Shown here: in pieces, positions 15,925-21,794 of the stretch | Position numbering within the stretch: the first letter of the stretch is position 1 | Layout: each line of letters begins with the position of its first letter | NCBI GenBank assembly: GCA_046733315.1 | Contig: JBKPOV010000159.1 | Location: forward strand, 1-22,994 | DNA length: 22,994 nt | DNA from: VRUE01 sp046733315 | Lineage (GTDB): Bacteria; Actinomycetota; Thermoleophilia; Solirubrobacterales; 70-9 | Direction of reading: 5' to 3' | Translations under genes and position numbers: made by a program | The notes under the pieces: model-generated | Databases searched by the model: none | Seen by the model: only the letters and a program-made list of their open reading frames with translations | Told to the model about the DNA's origin: nothing

Positions 15925-16037
15925 GGCGCGGCAAGGCGGCTGGGAGGTCGTAATCCCAGGCGACTGCCTTGCTGGGTTCCGGCGGCAGGAAGGAGAACAG
16001 TCCGAGGTGCCCCGCGCTCTGTCGGATCCGGGCGCTC

Positions 16038-16331
16038 GAAAGTGCTGACTGTGGGGAGGCGCGCCCGTTTCGCCACCGACGCCCAACTCGCCCGCCACAC
16101 CGGCTGCACGCCGATCGAGGTCTCCTCGGCCCCGAGTGCGTCGGCACCGGCTCTCGTGCATGGGCAACCGCAAACTGAACGCGGCGCTGCATCAGGTCGT
16201 GCTGACTCAGGCGCGCGTGCATTCCTCCAGCGCGGGCCTACCTGGACAAGCGTGCGGAGGGCAAGTCCAGCAAGGAGGCTTTTCGCTGCCTCAAACACCA
16301 CTTGGTCCGGATCGTCTGGCGGGCGCTGTAG
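16038..16331 (+). pseudogene. Decayed IS110-family transposase, C-terminal remnant
   Basis: Pieces in shifting frames spell the C-terminal part of an IS110/IS116/IS902-type transposase. First comes RARFATDAQLARHTGCTPIEVSS, then after a frameshift GNRKLNAALHQVVLTQARV, then after a second shift ARAYLDKRAEGKSSKEAF, RCLKHHLVRIVWRAL and a TAG at 16329-16331. In intact members these follow one another as the Transposase_20 region. At least two frameshifts and the missing N-terminal (DEDD) domain make it inactive. It lies just inside the left boundary of the element. The left limit is approximate, and no terminal sequences of the IS can be defined. Confidence 0.75.
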
Positions 16332-16351
16332 GAGCCGGTGGTCGGCGGGAG

Positions 16352-16381
16352 CAAGAAAGCGGTAGCTCCAAGCCTTTCTTG
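16352..16381 (-). terminator. Possible weak terminator downstream of the secreted-protein gene
   Basis: An 8-bp perfect inverted repeat (CAAGAAAG at 16352-16359, CTTTCTTG at 16374-16381) with a 14-nt interval lies 16 nt past the stop of the minus-strand gene. The descending arm is T-rich on that strand but there is no T-run after it. Confidence 0.25.
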
Positions 16382-16397
16382 ACGAGGAGCCAAACTG

Positions 16398-17321
16398 CTA
16401 ATCGTGCGGAAGGTCGCGGATCAGGGCGGCCCGGAAGCTAGGGGCACTAAAGCTGATCGGATCGGCTCCAAGAAAGGGGGCCTGGACCGTGCTCCTCCAG
16501 AGATCGCGGCTGTGGGGGCGACGCTTGAAGGTGGCATTGCCGCTGAAAGGCGGGGGCGGGTTCACCTTCGCCGTGCCGGCCGCGTGGTCGAAGACAAACG
16601 TTGAAGGACCGGCTTTGGCACCAGTCGCACGAATGATTTCCATCCCTTCTCGCGTTTCAAACTTCACGCCCACGAAAGAGGTCGATCCGTCCCCTTTGCG
16701 CCCACGTTCGGCATAGGCGGCGAAGTAGCAATTGCAGCGACGATTGGAGGCGCCCAGCGTCGCCGGTTCCTTTTCGGCTTTGGACCTCTCATGGGAATCG
16801 AGGACCGACAGCTGGCGAGCGCTCTGAATGCGTTTCGGCCCTTTGTGTCGGGGACACTGCCATTCCGATTCTCGATACACGCTCATTGTCCCCTTGACCT
16901 GGGTCGCCTCGATCTGCACGTATTCGCGCTCGCCGGTGAACTCGATCGTCCCGACGAAAAGGCCTTCGCTCCATGTCGACGGTGGCCCTTCGCACTCCTT
17001 CGGTGGTTTTTCTGTACGCGTATTGGTCGGCCTGAAGGCAACGTCGACCAGGCCAAGCTTTCCGAATTGCGCTTTCAGGCCCGCTTCGGTGGATTCACCG
17101 TCTATTTCGTAGGTGGCGAGACGGTGCTTGCGAGAGATCTCGAGCGTGACCTCGCCGTTGAAGGTTTCGAGGTCCGCATGCAGACCGTGATTTGCCGCAA
17201 GCTCGAACTCGATCGAAGCTGAATGGGCTTTCGAGGTCGCCGTTGATGCTGCAACAACGGGCGTCGCTGCGAGGAGGGCGGCGATCGCGAGTGCAGGAAT
17301 GAAAAGCGGTGCTGGAGTCAT
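16398..17321 (-). CDS. Secreted protein of unknown function (cargo of the element)
   Basis: 307 residues with a clear Sec signal peptide (MTPAPLFIPALAIAALLAATPVVAAS). The mature part is beta-rich, without membrane segments. Four cysteines lie in KECEGPP, EWQCPRH and RRCNCYF. The C-terminal third (SGNATFKRR, DLWRSTVQAPFLGADPISFSAP, FRAALIRD) has a pattern I recall from lineage-specific secreted proteins in Solirubrobacterales, which often carry Gly-x-A-x-F repeats and an L-P/L-G-A beta hairpin. No enzyme motif. It is transcribed opposite to the element's replication-integration genes, from a TATCCT -10-like hexamer 9 nt before the ATG. As it lies between the two att-like repeats, it appears to be cargo; whether it was carried in or trapped is unknown. 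Confidence 0.75.
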   Translation of the reverse strand: MTPAPLFIPALAIAALLAATPVVAASTATSKAHSASIEFELAANHGLHADLETFNGEVTLEISRKHRLATYEIDGESTEAGLKAQFGKLGLVDVAFRPTNTRTEKPPKECEGPPSTWSEGLFVGTIEFTGEREYVQIEATQVKGTMSVYRESEWQCPRHKGPKRIQSARQLSVLDSHERSKAEKEPATLGASNRRCNCYFAAYAERGRKGDGSTSFVGVKFETREGMEIIRATGAKAGPSTFVFDHAAGTAKVNPPPPFSGNATFKRRPHSRDLWRSTVQAPFLGADPISFSAPSFRAALIRDLPHD

Positions 17322-17330
17322 GCCGATCTA

Positions 17331-17336
17331 AGGATA
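17331..17336 (-). promoter_or_regulatory. Candidate -10 element (TATCCT on the minus strand)
   Basis: TATCCT on the minus strand ends 9 nt before ATG 17321 of the secreted-protein gene, and no Shine-Dalgarno sequence is present. The arrangement resembles the other leaderless starts in this window. Confidence 0.35.
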
Positions 17337-17722
17337 CGTCGCGGATGTACAGCCAAGGCTGTTTGCCTGACTTCGAGATTGAGATCTCCGAAACCCGCTG
17401 TCTCTCAGAGTGCTCTTGACATAGAAGCGATCCCAAGTGGTTCAAGGAGCCGGCTGCAGAGTGCTGGCGCAAGGCGAACCGCCCCGATCTTGCGGACCTT
17501 TTGGGTGTTCTCCCCGGCGGTGAGTAGGTCGCCGTGTGCCAGCGGTGCGCCACGGCCCGACTCGGCTAAACGCTTGATGGTCGGCTGCGTGTGCCTTGCA
17601 GACAAAAAGCCTTATAAGCATATGGTTGTGACCACTTTTGCCCCTCGCCGCCCTGTTATAGGGAATGAGCAAGTGGCTTTCATCTATGTCTCGTCTCCCG
17701 CTTGGCCTCAGTCGCGAAGCGG

Positions 17723-17750
17723 GCGTAACTACGTGCGCACGTAGTTACGC
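17723..17750. repeat. 28-bp perfect palindrome
   Basis: GCGTAACTACGTGC (17723-17736) followed directly by its exact reverse complement GCACGTAGTTACGC (17737-17750), with no spacer. It is far longer than expected by chance. It could extrude as a cruciform or bind a symmetric dimer; there is no T-tract to make it a terminator. Confidence 0.9.
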
Positions 17751-17782
17751 GCTAGGGGTCCACTCTTGCTGCTTCTCCCTCT

Positions 17783-17811
17783 GTAGGTCAGGAGACCAGT
17801 GACTGACCTAC
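17783..17811. repeat. 9-bp inverted repeat hairpin
   Basis: GTAGGTCAG (17783-17791) and CTGACCTAC (17803-17811) with an 11-nt loop. The run of A after it on the plus strand means it would not be a plus-strand terminator. Confidence 0.75.
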
Positions 17812-17825
17812 GGAAAAACAGAACG

Positions 17826-17848
17826 GCGGGCCAGCGCTCCTGGCCCGC
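17826..17848. repeat. 9-bp GC-rich hairpin
   Basis: GCGGGCCAG (17826-17834), loop CGCTC, CTGGCCCGC (17840-17848). On the minus strand it is followed after several bases by a short T-run (complement of 17814-17818), so a weak minus-strand terminator is also possible. Confidence 0.7.
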
Positions 17849-17891
17849 AAATAACCCGCTTCGCCGCCCATCCCGAGAGCGGCTGAGCGTT

Positions 17892-17923
17892 CGCAATCGC
17901 GCAATTGCGCAATTGCGCGATTG
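17892..17923. repeat. 30-bp perfect palindrome built from four 8-bp tandem repeats
   Basis: CAATCGCGCAATTGC (17894-17908) abuts its exact reverse complement GCAATTGCGCGATTG (17909-17923). Read in register it is CGCAATCG, CGCAATTG, CGCAATTG, CGCGATTG from 17892. A symmetric block of iteron-like units is typical of a protein-binding origin or operator. Confidence 0.85.
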
Positions 17924-17979
17924 GGACCACTTTGGCGGCTCGGCGCTCCCTTCTTATGTGAGGGCAAGAAATTCATTTC

Positions 17980-18033
17980 CGCTTCGCCTCCCGCTTCGGC
18001 GGTGGCTGCGCCTGTCGCTTCCTTCATCGCTTC
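17980..18033 (+). repeat. CGCTTC repeats phased at 12, 24 and 12 bp
   Basis: CGCTTC starts at 17980, 17992, 18016 and 18028, with a further copy at 17857. The even spacing suggests binding sites on one DNA face, though hexamers in GC-rich DNA can recur by chance. Confidence 0.4.
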
Positions 18034-18361
18034 GCGGCTCAACTGGCCCTGAGGGCGACCAAAGCCCACCGCAGCGCCGTTTGCGGGCCTGGCGTTTTGC
18101 CGACATTCCTACGCCACTTCCGGTTCAGAACATCAAGGCGGCCGGGGCGGTCCTCATTCCCCTCTCGATCTTCTTCTCCGCGTCCCTTGCACTCGACGCC
18201 TGCGCTAACACCTCCGCGCTGGTTCGGCAACGCTTCTGCATCACCTCGGCGACCGGAATCGCCTCGGTGCCTGCAACACCCGAACCACAGACGATCATCA
18301 CCGGCTCGGCGCTGGCTCCGCAGCACCTCGCCGTCAATCGGTCGCGGGCTTGGAGGTCAGC

Positions 18362-19246
18362 GTGAGTTGGAAGGCGGCAGCGAAGCTGCGGCTGCCCGAG
18401 GCGACTGCGGAGGTGCTTGCCTCACTTGGCGAGCATCGCATCCTCTCGACCGCCCAGGTGCGCTCGATCCACTTCCCGGATCGCAGCGCCCGCCGCGCCC
18501 AGCAAGTCCTCGCCTACTTGGAGCGGGCGGGCCTGGTCGCCTACGTCGAAGCGCGCCGCGCTCCCCGCCGCCTGTGGTTTCTGACCGAGCGCGGCGCTGA
18601 CTACGCGCTCGACGCCGGCGAGGTCGAGCGCCGGCCGAAAGTCCTCGAACCCGAGCAGGCGGCTGGGCCGCTGCAAGCCCATACCCTCGGCGTCAACGAC
18701 GTGGGGATCAGCTTCCTGCGCGCAGCGCGGGAGAGAGGCGACGAGTTCGGCCCACTCTCCTGGCGGCATGAGGTGGCCCATTCCCTCAACCGTGGTCGCG
18801 GCCGCGCTCGCCGCTCGCTGATCGCCGACGCGGTGCTGAACTACGTGCGAGCCGACGAGCAGGACATCGTTTACGAGCAGCGCTTCGTTGAGGTAGACCG
18901 CGCCACGCTCTCGGTTGAACGCCTGGTGGCGGAGCTAGCCCGCTACGGCCAGCTATCCCGCGCCCGCGACAAAAAAGGCGAGTCGCTGTGGCGCAGTCAC
19001 TACCCGAGCTTCCCGCCCGTCATCTGCGCCTTGGCCGGTGCCTCGCGCGAGGCGCTCATTCGACGGCGAGACATCGCGACCTTGCTACTCGAAGGCCACC
19101 CCGAGCTCGATCGCGCCTACGCGGTGCGGATCTACTTCTGTCTCTTGGACGATCTGACGGAGCGCGGTCCCTTCGTGCCGATCTTCCGCGCGGTCGGCGA
19201 GCCGGATCGGGCGGTGGATTGGCTCGGTGAGGAGGACGGCGATTGA
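18362..19246 (+). CDS. Replication-relaxation family protein
   Basis: 294 residues from GTG 18362, chosen because GGAGG (18352-18356) lies 5 nt before it; an in-frame TTG at 18350 would overlap that site. The N-terminal winged helix-turn-helix is clear (VLASLGEHRILSTAQVRSI, RRAQQVLAYLERAGLVAYV, RLWFLTERGADYA). A histidine in LQAHTLGVNDVGISF and acidic residues in LIADAVLNY follow, the usual pattern of the Replic_Relax family of actinobacterial plasmids and integrative elements. Members are thought to act in plasmid replication or DNA relaxation, but the biochemistry is poorly known. A conserved YYPSF-like block (SHYPSFPPVICAL) is also present. Its stop overlaps the start of the excisionase-like gene as TTGA. 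The palindrome-rich region directly upstream is its likely DNA target. Confidence 0.85.
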   Translation: MSWKAAAKLRLPEATAEVLASLGEHRILSTAQVRSIHFPDRSARRAQQVLAYLERAGLVAYVEARRAPRRLWFLTERGADYALDAGEVERRPKVLEPEQAAGPLQAHTLGVNDVGISFLRAARERGDEFGPLSWRHEVAHSLNRGRGRARRSLIADAVLNYVRADEQDIVYEQRFVEVDRATLSVERLVAELARYGQLSRARDKKGESLWRSHYPSFPPVICALAGASREALIRRRDIATLLLEGHPELDRAYAVRIYFCLLDDLTERGPFVPIFRAVGEPDRAVDWLGEEDGD

Positions 19247-19452
19247 CCAAGAAGCTCGCCGTCTCCGTTCCTCGGATTGCCCTCACCCCGGCAGAGGCTG
19301 CGGCGGCTATCGGAGTCGGCCCGGATTTCTTCGATGCCAACGTAGCTCCCGACCTGCGGCTGATCCGCCGAGGCCGCAAGCGCCTCGTCCCGGTCAGCGA
19401 GCTTGAACGCTGGACGATAGAGAACGCCGAGCGGGTGCTGGGGGGACGGTGA
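19243..19452 (+). CDS. Excisionase-like small helix-turn-helix protein
   Basis: 69 residues from TTG 19243, with GGAGG (19231-19235) 7 nt upstream and a 4-nt TTGA overlap with the previous stop. The sequence LTPAEAAAAIGVGPDFFDANVAPDLRLIRRGRKRLVPVSEL follows the MerR/Xis winged-helix pattern. It has a helix-turn-helix, then a wing with basic residues and the VPVSELERW ending seen in excisionases of actinobacterial integrative elements. It probably bends DNA at the attachment sites and directs the integrase towards excision. The tight coupling to the replication-relaxation gene suggests excision and replication are switched on together. Confidence 0.85.
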   Translation: MTKKLAVSVPRIALTPAEAAAAIGVGPDFFDANVAPDLRLIRRGRKRLVPVSELERWTIENAERVLGGR

Positions 19453-19478
19453 CGTGGCAGCAAGCGAGCTTCTAGGCT
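19449..19478 (+). promoter_or_regulatory. Candidate promoter of a leaderless small regulator gene
   Basis: GTGACG (19449-19454), an 18-nt spacer, TAGGCT (19473-19478), then 7 nt to ATG 19486. The spacing is ideal and no Shine-Dalgarno sequence is present. Confidence 0.45.
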
Positions 19479-19485
19479 CCCGGTC

Positions 19486-19686
19486 ATGGCTGGTGCCAAA
19501 GGCGAGAAAGCGCGCCGCGCGGTGCGGGCTGCGCAGGCGAAGTTCAAGCGCGATCAGGACGCGGCTCGGAAAGAGCGCCGCAATGCATTCGCTGACGCGC
19601 AGAGGGCGGGTCTATCGCTCCGCGACATTGGCGAAGAGGTCGATCTGCACCACACGCGAGTCGCGGAAATCATCCGCGACGAGTAG
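19486..19686 (+). CDS. Small basic helix-turn-helix protein
   Basis: 66 residues. The first 40 are a highly charged helix rich in Ala, Lys and Arg (GEKARRAVRAAQAKFKRDQ, then RKERRNAFADAQ). The end is a short helix-turn-helix (AGLSLRDIGEEVDLHHTRVAEIIRD) resembling the sigma-70 region 4 or Trp-repressor type found in many phage and plasmid regulators. Transcription appears to start at the ATG itself. The small size and position within the element suggest a regulator of the neighbouring genes, perhaps through the dyad just downstream at 19691-19717. No family name can be given. Confidence 0.7.
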   Translation: MAGAKGEKARRAVRAAQAKFKRDQDAARKERRNAFADAQRAGLSLRDIGEEVDLHHTRVAEIIRDE

Positions 19687-19690
19687 CCGT

Positions 19691-19726
19691 CAGCTGTTGG
19701 GGAAAACCCAACAGCTGTGCTACCTT
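19691..19726 (+). promoter_or_regulatory. Promoter with an 11-bp dyad operator before the wHTH-XRE-integrase operon
   Basis: A perfect 11-bp inverted repeat, CAGCTGTTGGG (19691-19701) and CCCAACAGCTG (19707-19717), surrounds GAAAA. It covers a -35-like TTGGGG (19697-19702), which is followed after 18 nt by TACCTT (19721-19726). A repressor bound here would block RNA polymerase. Candidate proteins are the adjacent 66-residue protein or the XRE protein at 20097. As RNA, the dyad could instead end the upstream transcript, but no T-run follows. Confidence 0.55.
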
Positions 19727-19744
19727 CGGCGTTCAAGCAAAAGC

Positions 19745-19802
19745 GGCGACCCGCCGCGCGGTAACGCGACGGGCCGCCTGACCACAAGGAGGCGTAGCTC
19801 CT
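19745..19802 (+). promoter_or_regulatory. Structured 5' leader with hairpin over the ribosome site
   Basis: Two stem-loops precede ATG 19804. The first pairs 19745-19758 with 19765-19778 (12 of 14 positions). The second pairs AGGAG (19787-19791) with CTCCT (19798-19802), enclosing the AAGGAGG ribosome site (19786-19792). This suggests reduced or regulated translation of the operon; the second stem is only 5 bp. Confidence 0.4.
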
Positions 19803-19803
19803 C

Positions 19804-20097
19804 ATGGCTGACGAGAACCCTAAGGGTCGAGCGTCTGACGATCCTCCCTCCCCGGCGGGGGAGGACAAGCAAACCGAGAGCGCTGTAATGGCCCTGCTTC
19901 TCCAGGAACACCCGACTCGTCTCACGATGGACGAGCTGATCCTGGTACTGCACGCTGACCCGGAGCGCGGTGATCCAACCGATGCCGGACAGCGGGCCGT
20001 GCGGGAACTGGTCGGTGCCGGGCTGGTTCATCGAGAAGGCCGTTTCCTCGCCCCATCGCGGGCAGCCCTCTACTTCGATGCTCTGGAGGTGGGCTGA
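19804..20097 (+). CDS. Winged-helix-like small protein of the element
   Basis: 97 residues. About 25 disordered, charged residues (ending AGEDKQTES) precede a winged-helix-like domain: VMALLLQEHP, LTMDELILVLHADPE, then GQRAVRELVGAGLVHREGRFLAPS. The pattern matches the archaeal/bacterial wHTH used for DNA or protein contact. A strong ribosome site (AAGGAGG) lies 11 nt before ATG, but may be hidden in a hairpin. The stop TGA shares its last base with the ATG of the next gene, so the two are coupled. The likely role is regulatory; no catalytic residue is seen. Confidence 0.75.
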   Translation: MADENPKGRASDDPPSPAGEDKQTESAVMALLLQEHPTRLTMDELILVLHADPERGDPTDAGQRAVRELVGAGLVHREGRFLAPSRAALYFDALEVG

Positions 20098-20363
20098 TGT
20101 TGGACATTGCGGGGCAATTCGGCGACAACCTGGCCCGCTGTCGCAAGCGTGCGGACATGTCCCAAGATGAGCTGAGCGTCCTGGCATCGGTTCACCGAAC
20201 CGAGGTCAGCCAGCTTGAGCGCGGACTGAGGACCGCTCGGATCGACACCCTGGCGAAGTTGTGCGGCAGTCTCGAAGTCGATCCCGCCGAGTTGATGGAG
20301 GGGATCGTTTGGACGCCGGGTGATGTGCGGCGCGGGTGCTTCAAGGGGCGACTCGATGGCTGA
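20097..20363 (+). CDS. XRE-family helix-turn-helix regulator
   Basis: 88 residues with a standard Cro/CI fold: FGDNLARCRKRADMSQDELSVLASVHRTEVSQLERG, then LRTARIDTLAKLCGSLEVDPAELM. GGAGG (20085-20089) lies 7 nt before ATG 20097. It starts on the last base of the previous stop and ends 8 nt inside the integrase gene, so it is part of one tightly packed operon. It probably represses integrase or operon expression, as in many phages and integrative elements. The dyad at 19691-19717 is a plausible operator. Confidence 0.9.
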   Translation: MLDIAGQFGDNLARCRKRADMSQDELSVLASVHRTEVSQLERGLRTARIDTLAKLCGSLEVDPAELMEGIVWTPGDVRRGCFKGRLDG

Positions 20364-21558
20364 GGGCATCCGCAAGCGACACTCGAAAGGTTGCAGCGCC
20401 CGCGATGGCGGGTGCTGCAACTGCAAAGCTGGCTATGAGACGTGGGTCTTCTCGAAGCGGGATGGCAAGAAGATTCGCCGCACCTTCGCCCAGAAGGCAG
20501 AAGCGAGGTCGTGGCGAGCCGATGCGCTCGGCGCGCTTTCGCGGGGAGGGATGCGAGCGGCGAAAAAGACGACCGTGGGGGAGGCGTGGGCGGCATGGAT
20601 CAAGGGCGCGAGGCACGGCTCGATCCTGAATCGGTCGGGCGACCCTTATAAGCGCGCCGCGTTGCGCTCGTACGAGTCGGGGATGCGGCTCCGGGTGCTG
20701 CCGCGATTCTCTGGGGTTCGCCTCACCGACCTTCAACGCTTCGACCTCCAAGAGTTCGCCGATGACCTACTCGCCGATGGCTGGAACCCGTCAACGATTC
20801 AGGTCACCCTGCTTCCGGTCCGCGCGATCTACCGCCGCGCGCTCTCGCGCGGCGAAGTCGCAGTCAACCCTTGCAGCGGTCTCCAGCTTCCGGCCGTGCG
20901 CGGCCGACGCGAGCGCTATGCGACCCCAGCGGAAGCCGAGGCGCTGATCGCCGCCGTCCCCGCCGCCGACCGCCCGATCTGGGCGACGGCGATGTACGGG
21001 GGCTTGCGGCGCGGCGAGTTGCAGGCGCTGCGCGCGGAAGACGTCGATCTCGCCAACGGCGTGATTCGGGTTGAGTTCGGGTGGGAGTATCGGGAGGGTC
21101 AGATTCCCCTTAAGTCGGATGCCGGTCGGCGCAAGGTGCCGATCAGCGCCGTCCTTCGAGACTTCCTAGACGCGAGGCTCGCCGCCAGCGGCTACAGCGG
21201 CCGTGACCGATTCTTTGGCCTTGCGAGGAGCGACAGCACGTTCGATCCCTCGAAGCTGACGAAGCGCGCTGACGATGCTTGGAAGGACGCTGGGCTTGAG
21301 CGCATTACGCTGCACGAGTGCCGTCATACCTTCGCCTCTCTGATGATCGCCGCCGGGGTCAACGCCAAGGCGCTACAGACCTTCATGGGCCACGCCAACA
21401 TTTCGATCACGCTGGACCGCTACGGCCATCTGATGCCGGGGTCAGAGGCCGAGGGAGCGCGGCTGCTTGATGCCTACCTCAGTGCCCAGCGAGAGCGGGA
21501 CGAAGAAGCCGCCCGCGCGGCTGGCGCGGTGCTCACTGGCGCACCAACTGGCGCATAA
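20356..21558 (+). CDS. int: Tyrosine site-specific integrase of the element
   Basis: 400 residues from ATG 20356 (AAGGGG 7 nt upstream); an in-frame ATG at 20320 would lie deeper within the XRE gene. The N-terminus has a Cys-rich motif (CSARDGGCCNC) typical of actinobacterial integrases, followed by an AP2-like arm-binding part and a SAM-like core-binding domain. The catalytic set is complete: Arg218 (GLRRGE), Lys253 (PLKSDAG), His320-x-x-Arg323 (LHECRHTF), His346 (FMGHANIS) and nucleophile Tyr356 (LDRYGHLM). It cuts and rejoins DNA at the att sites through a 3'-phosphotyrosine link. Its last codons (TGAPTGA and TAA) are themselves formed by 11-12-bp arm-type repeats. It lies 55 nt from the right att-like repeat. 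Confidence 0.97.
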   Translation: MAEGIRKRHSKGCSARDGGCCNCKAGYETWVFSKRDGKKIRRTFAQKAEARSWRADALGALSRGGMRAAKKTTVGEAWAAWIKGARHGSILNRSGDPYKRAALRSYESGMRLRVLPRFSGVRLTDLQRFDLQEFADDLLADGWNPSTIQVTLLPVRAIYRRALSRGEVAVNPCSGLQLPAVRGRRERYATPAEAEALIAAVPAADRPIWATAMYGGLRRGELQALRAEDVDLANGVIRVEFGWEYREGQIPLKSDAGRRKVPISAVLRDFLDARLAASGYSGRDRFFGLARSDSTFDPSKLTKRADDAWKDAGLERITLHECRHTFASLMIAAGVNAKALQTFMGHANISITLDRYGHLMPGSEAEGARLLDAYLSAQRERDEEAARAAGAVLTGAPTGA

Positions 21559-21567
21559 CTGGCGCAC
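21535..21567 (+). repeat. Three arm-type sites inside and across the integrase stop codon
   Basis: ACTGGCGCAC at 21535, ACTGGCGCAT at 21547 and ACTGGCGCAC at 21558. Spacing is 12 and 11 bp. The stop codon (21556-21558) lies between the second and third. They match the left sites at 15893-15924. Confidence 0.6.
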
Positions 21568-21613
21568 CGAAACGGCAGACCGCTTGCTCATGCGGTATTG
21601 CGCCTCCCGACTT

Positions 21614-21739
21614 GGCATGTACTTCATCTAGATCGGCCCGCATGGGCATTGGCATTCCGCTTGTTTAAGCGGAATGCAATCCGGTTGAGTCCGGTTATTT
21701 CCGGTCGCACTGGCGCGCAACTGGTGCACCAGTTGCGCA
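21614..21739 (+). repeat. Right attachment-like repeat (attR candidate)
   Basis: Repeats the rrf2 3' end (codons for GMYFI and stop, 21614-21631) plus about 108 bp beyond it. The core is a perfect 11-bp inverted repeat, GCATTCCGCTT (21652-21662) and AAGCGGAATGC (21667-21677), spacer GTTT. Degenerate 11-bp sites follow at 21709, 21720 and 21731. A related shorter dyad, CCGC-8 nt-GCGG, is at 21580-21595. Confidence 0.75.
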
Positions 21740-21794
21740 TGAGGCACGCCGCCGAAACGTTTACGCCGCATCGAGGACTACCGTCGCTCGGCCG

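Larger units (their letters stand above)
17322..18361. other. About 1 kb of non-coding DNA with palindromes and short repeats: candidate origin of replication or transfer
   Basis: No convincing gene is seen on either strand between the divergent secreted-protein and replication-relaxation genes. In order it holds a comparatively AT-rich stretch (about 17596-17697, with CTTATAAG and other palindromes), a 28-bp perfect palindrome, two hairpins, a 30-bp perfect palindrome made of 8-bp repeats, and CGCTTC repeats spaced 12, 24 and 12 bp. GACCACTTT occurs at 17630 and again at 17925. Iterons, an AT-rich segment and palindromes next to a replication-linked gene are the usual makeup of a plasmid-type origin or nick region. 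No function is shown by the sequence alone. Confidence 0.5.
15798..21739. mobile_element. Small integrative element at the 3' end of the rrf2 gene
   Basis: About 5.9 kb bounded by two imperfect 126-bp direct repeats (15798-15923 and 21614-21739). It carries a tyrosine integrase next to the right boundary, an excisionase-like gene, a replication-relaxation gene, three small DNA-binding proteins, a secreted cargo protein, an IS110-type remnant and a palindrome-rich non-coding region. No FtsK/TraB-type pump, type IV secretion gene, classical relaxase, terminase or capsid gene is seen. It is best read as a mobilizable or satellite-like integrative element, possibly one of several stacked at this site. 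Confidence 0.75.

Noticed and set aside
15816..15925. tRNA gene as the integration target
   Set aside because: I looked for a cloverleaf and an acceptor or T-arm in both att-like repeats and found none; the target is the rrf2 3' end.
15833..16048. 71-codon frame inside the left repeat
   Set aside because: It is made of the core palindrome and arm-type repeats and has no counterpart frame of similar length in the right copy, so it is not a gene.
17783..17811. Rho-independent terminator
   Set aside because: The hairpin is followed on the plus strand by A rather than T, and on the minus strand the T-run precedes the hairpin.
18125..18337. Minus-strand 70-codon frame with a more protein-like sequence
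   Set aside because: It has no ribosome site, no recognisable domain and no support from neighbours. I leave the region as non-coding, but this is the best candidate there for a missed small gene.
17799..18365. Plus-strand open frame of 188 codons across the non-coding region
   Set aside because: GTG start without a ribosome site, low-complexity Arg/Pro/Ser translation, runs through the 30-bp palindrome and over the start of the replication-relaxation gene. The antisense frames at 17788-18069 and 18039-18326 are no better.
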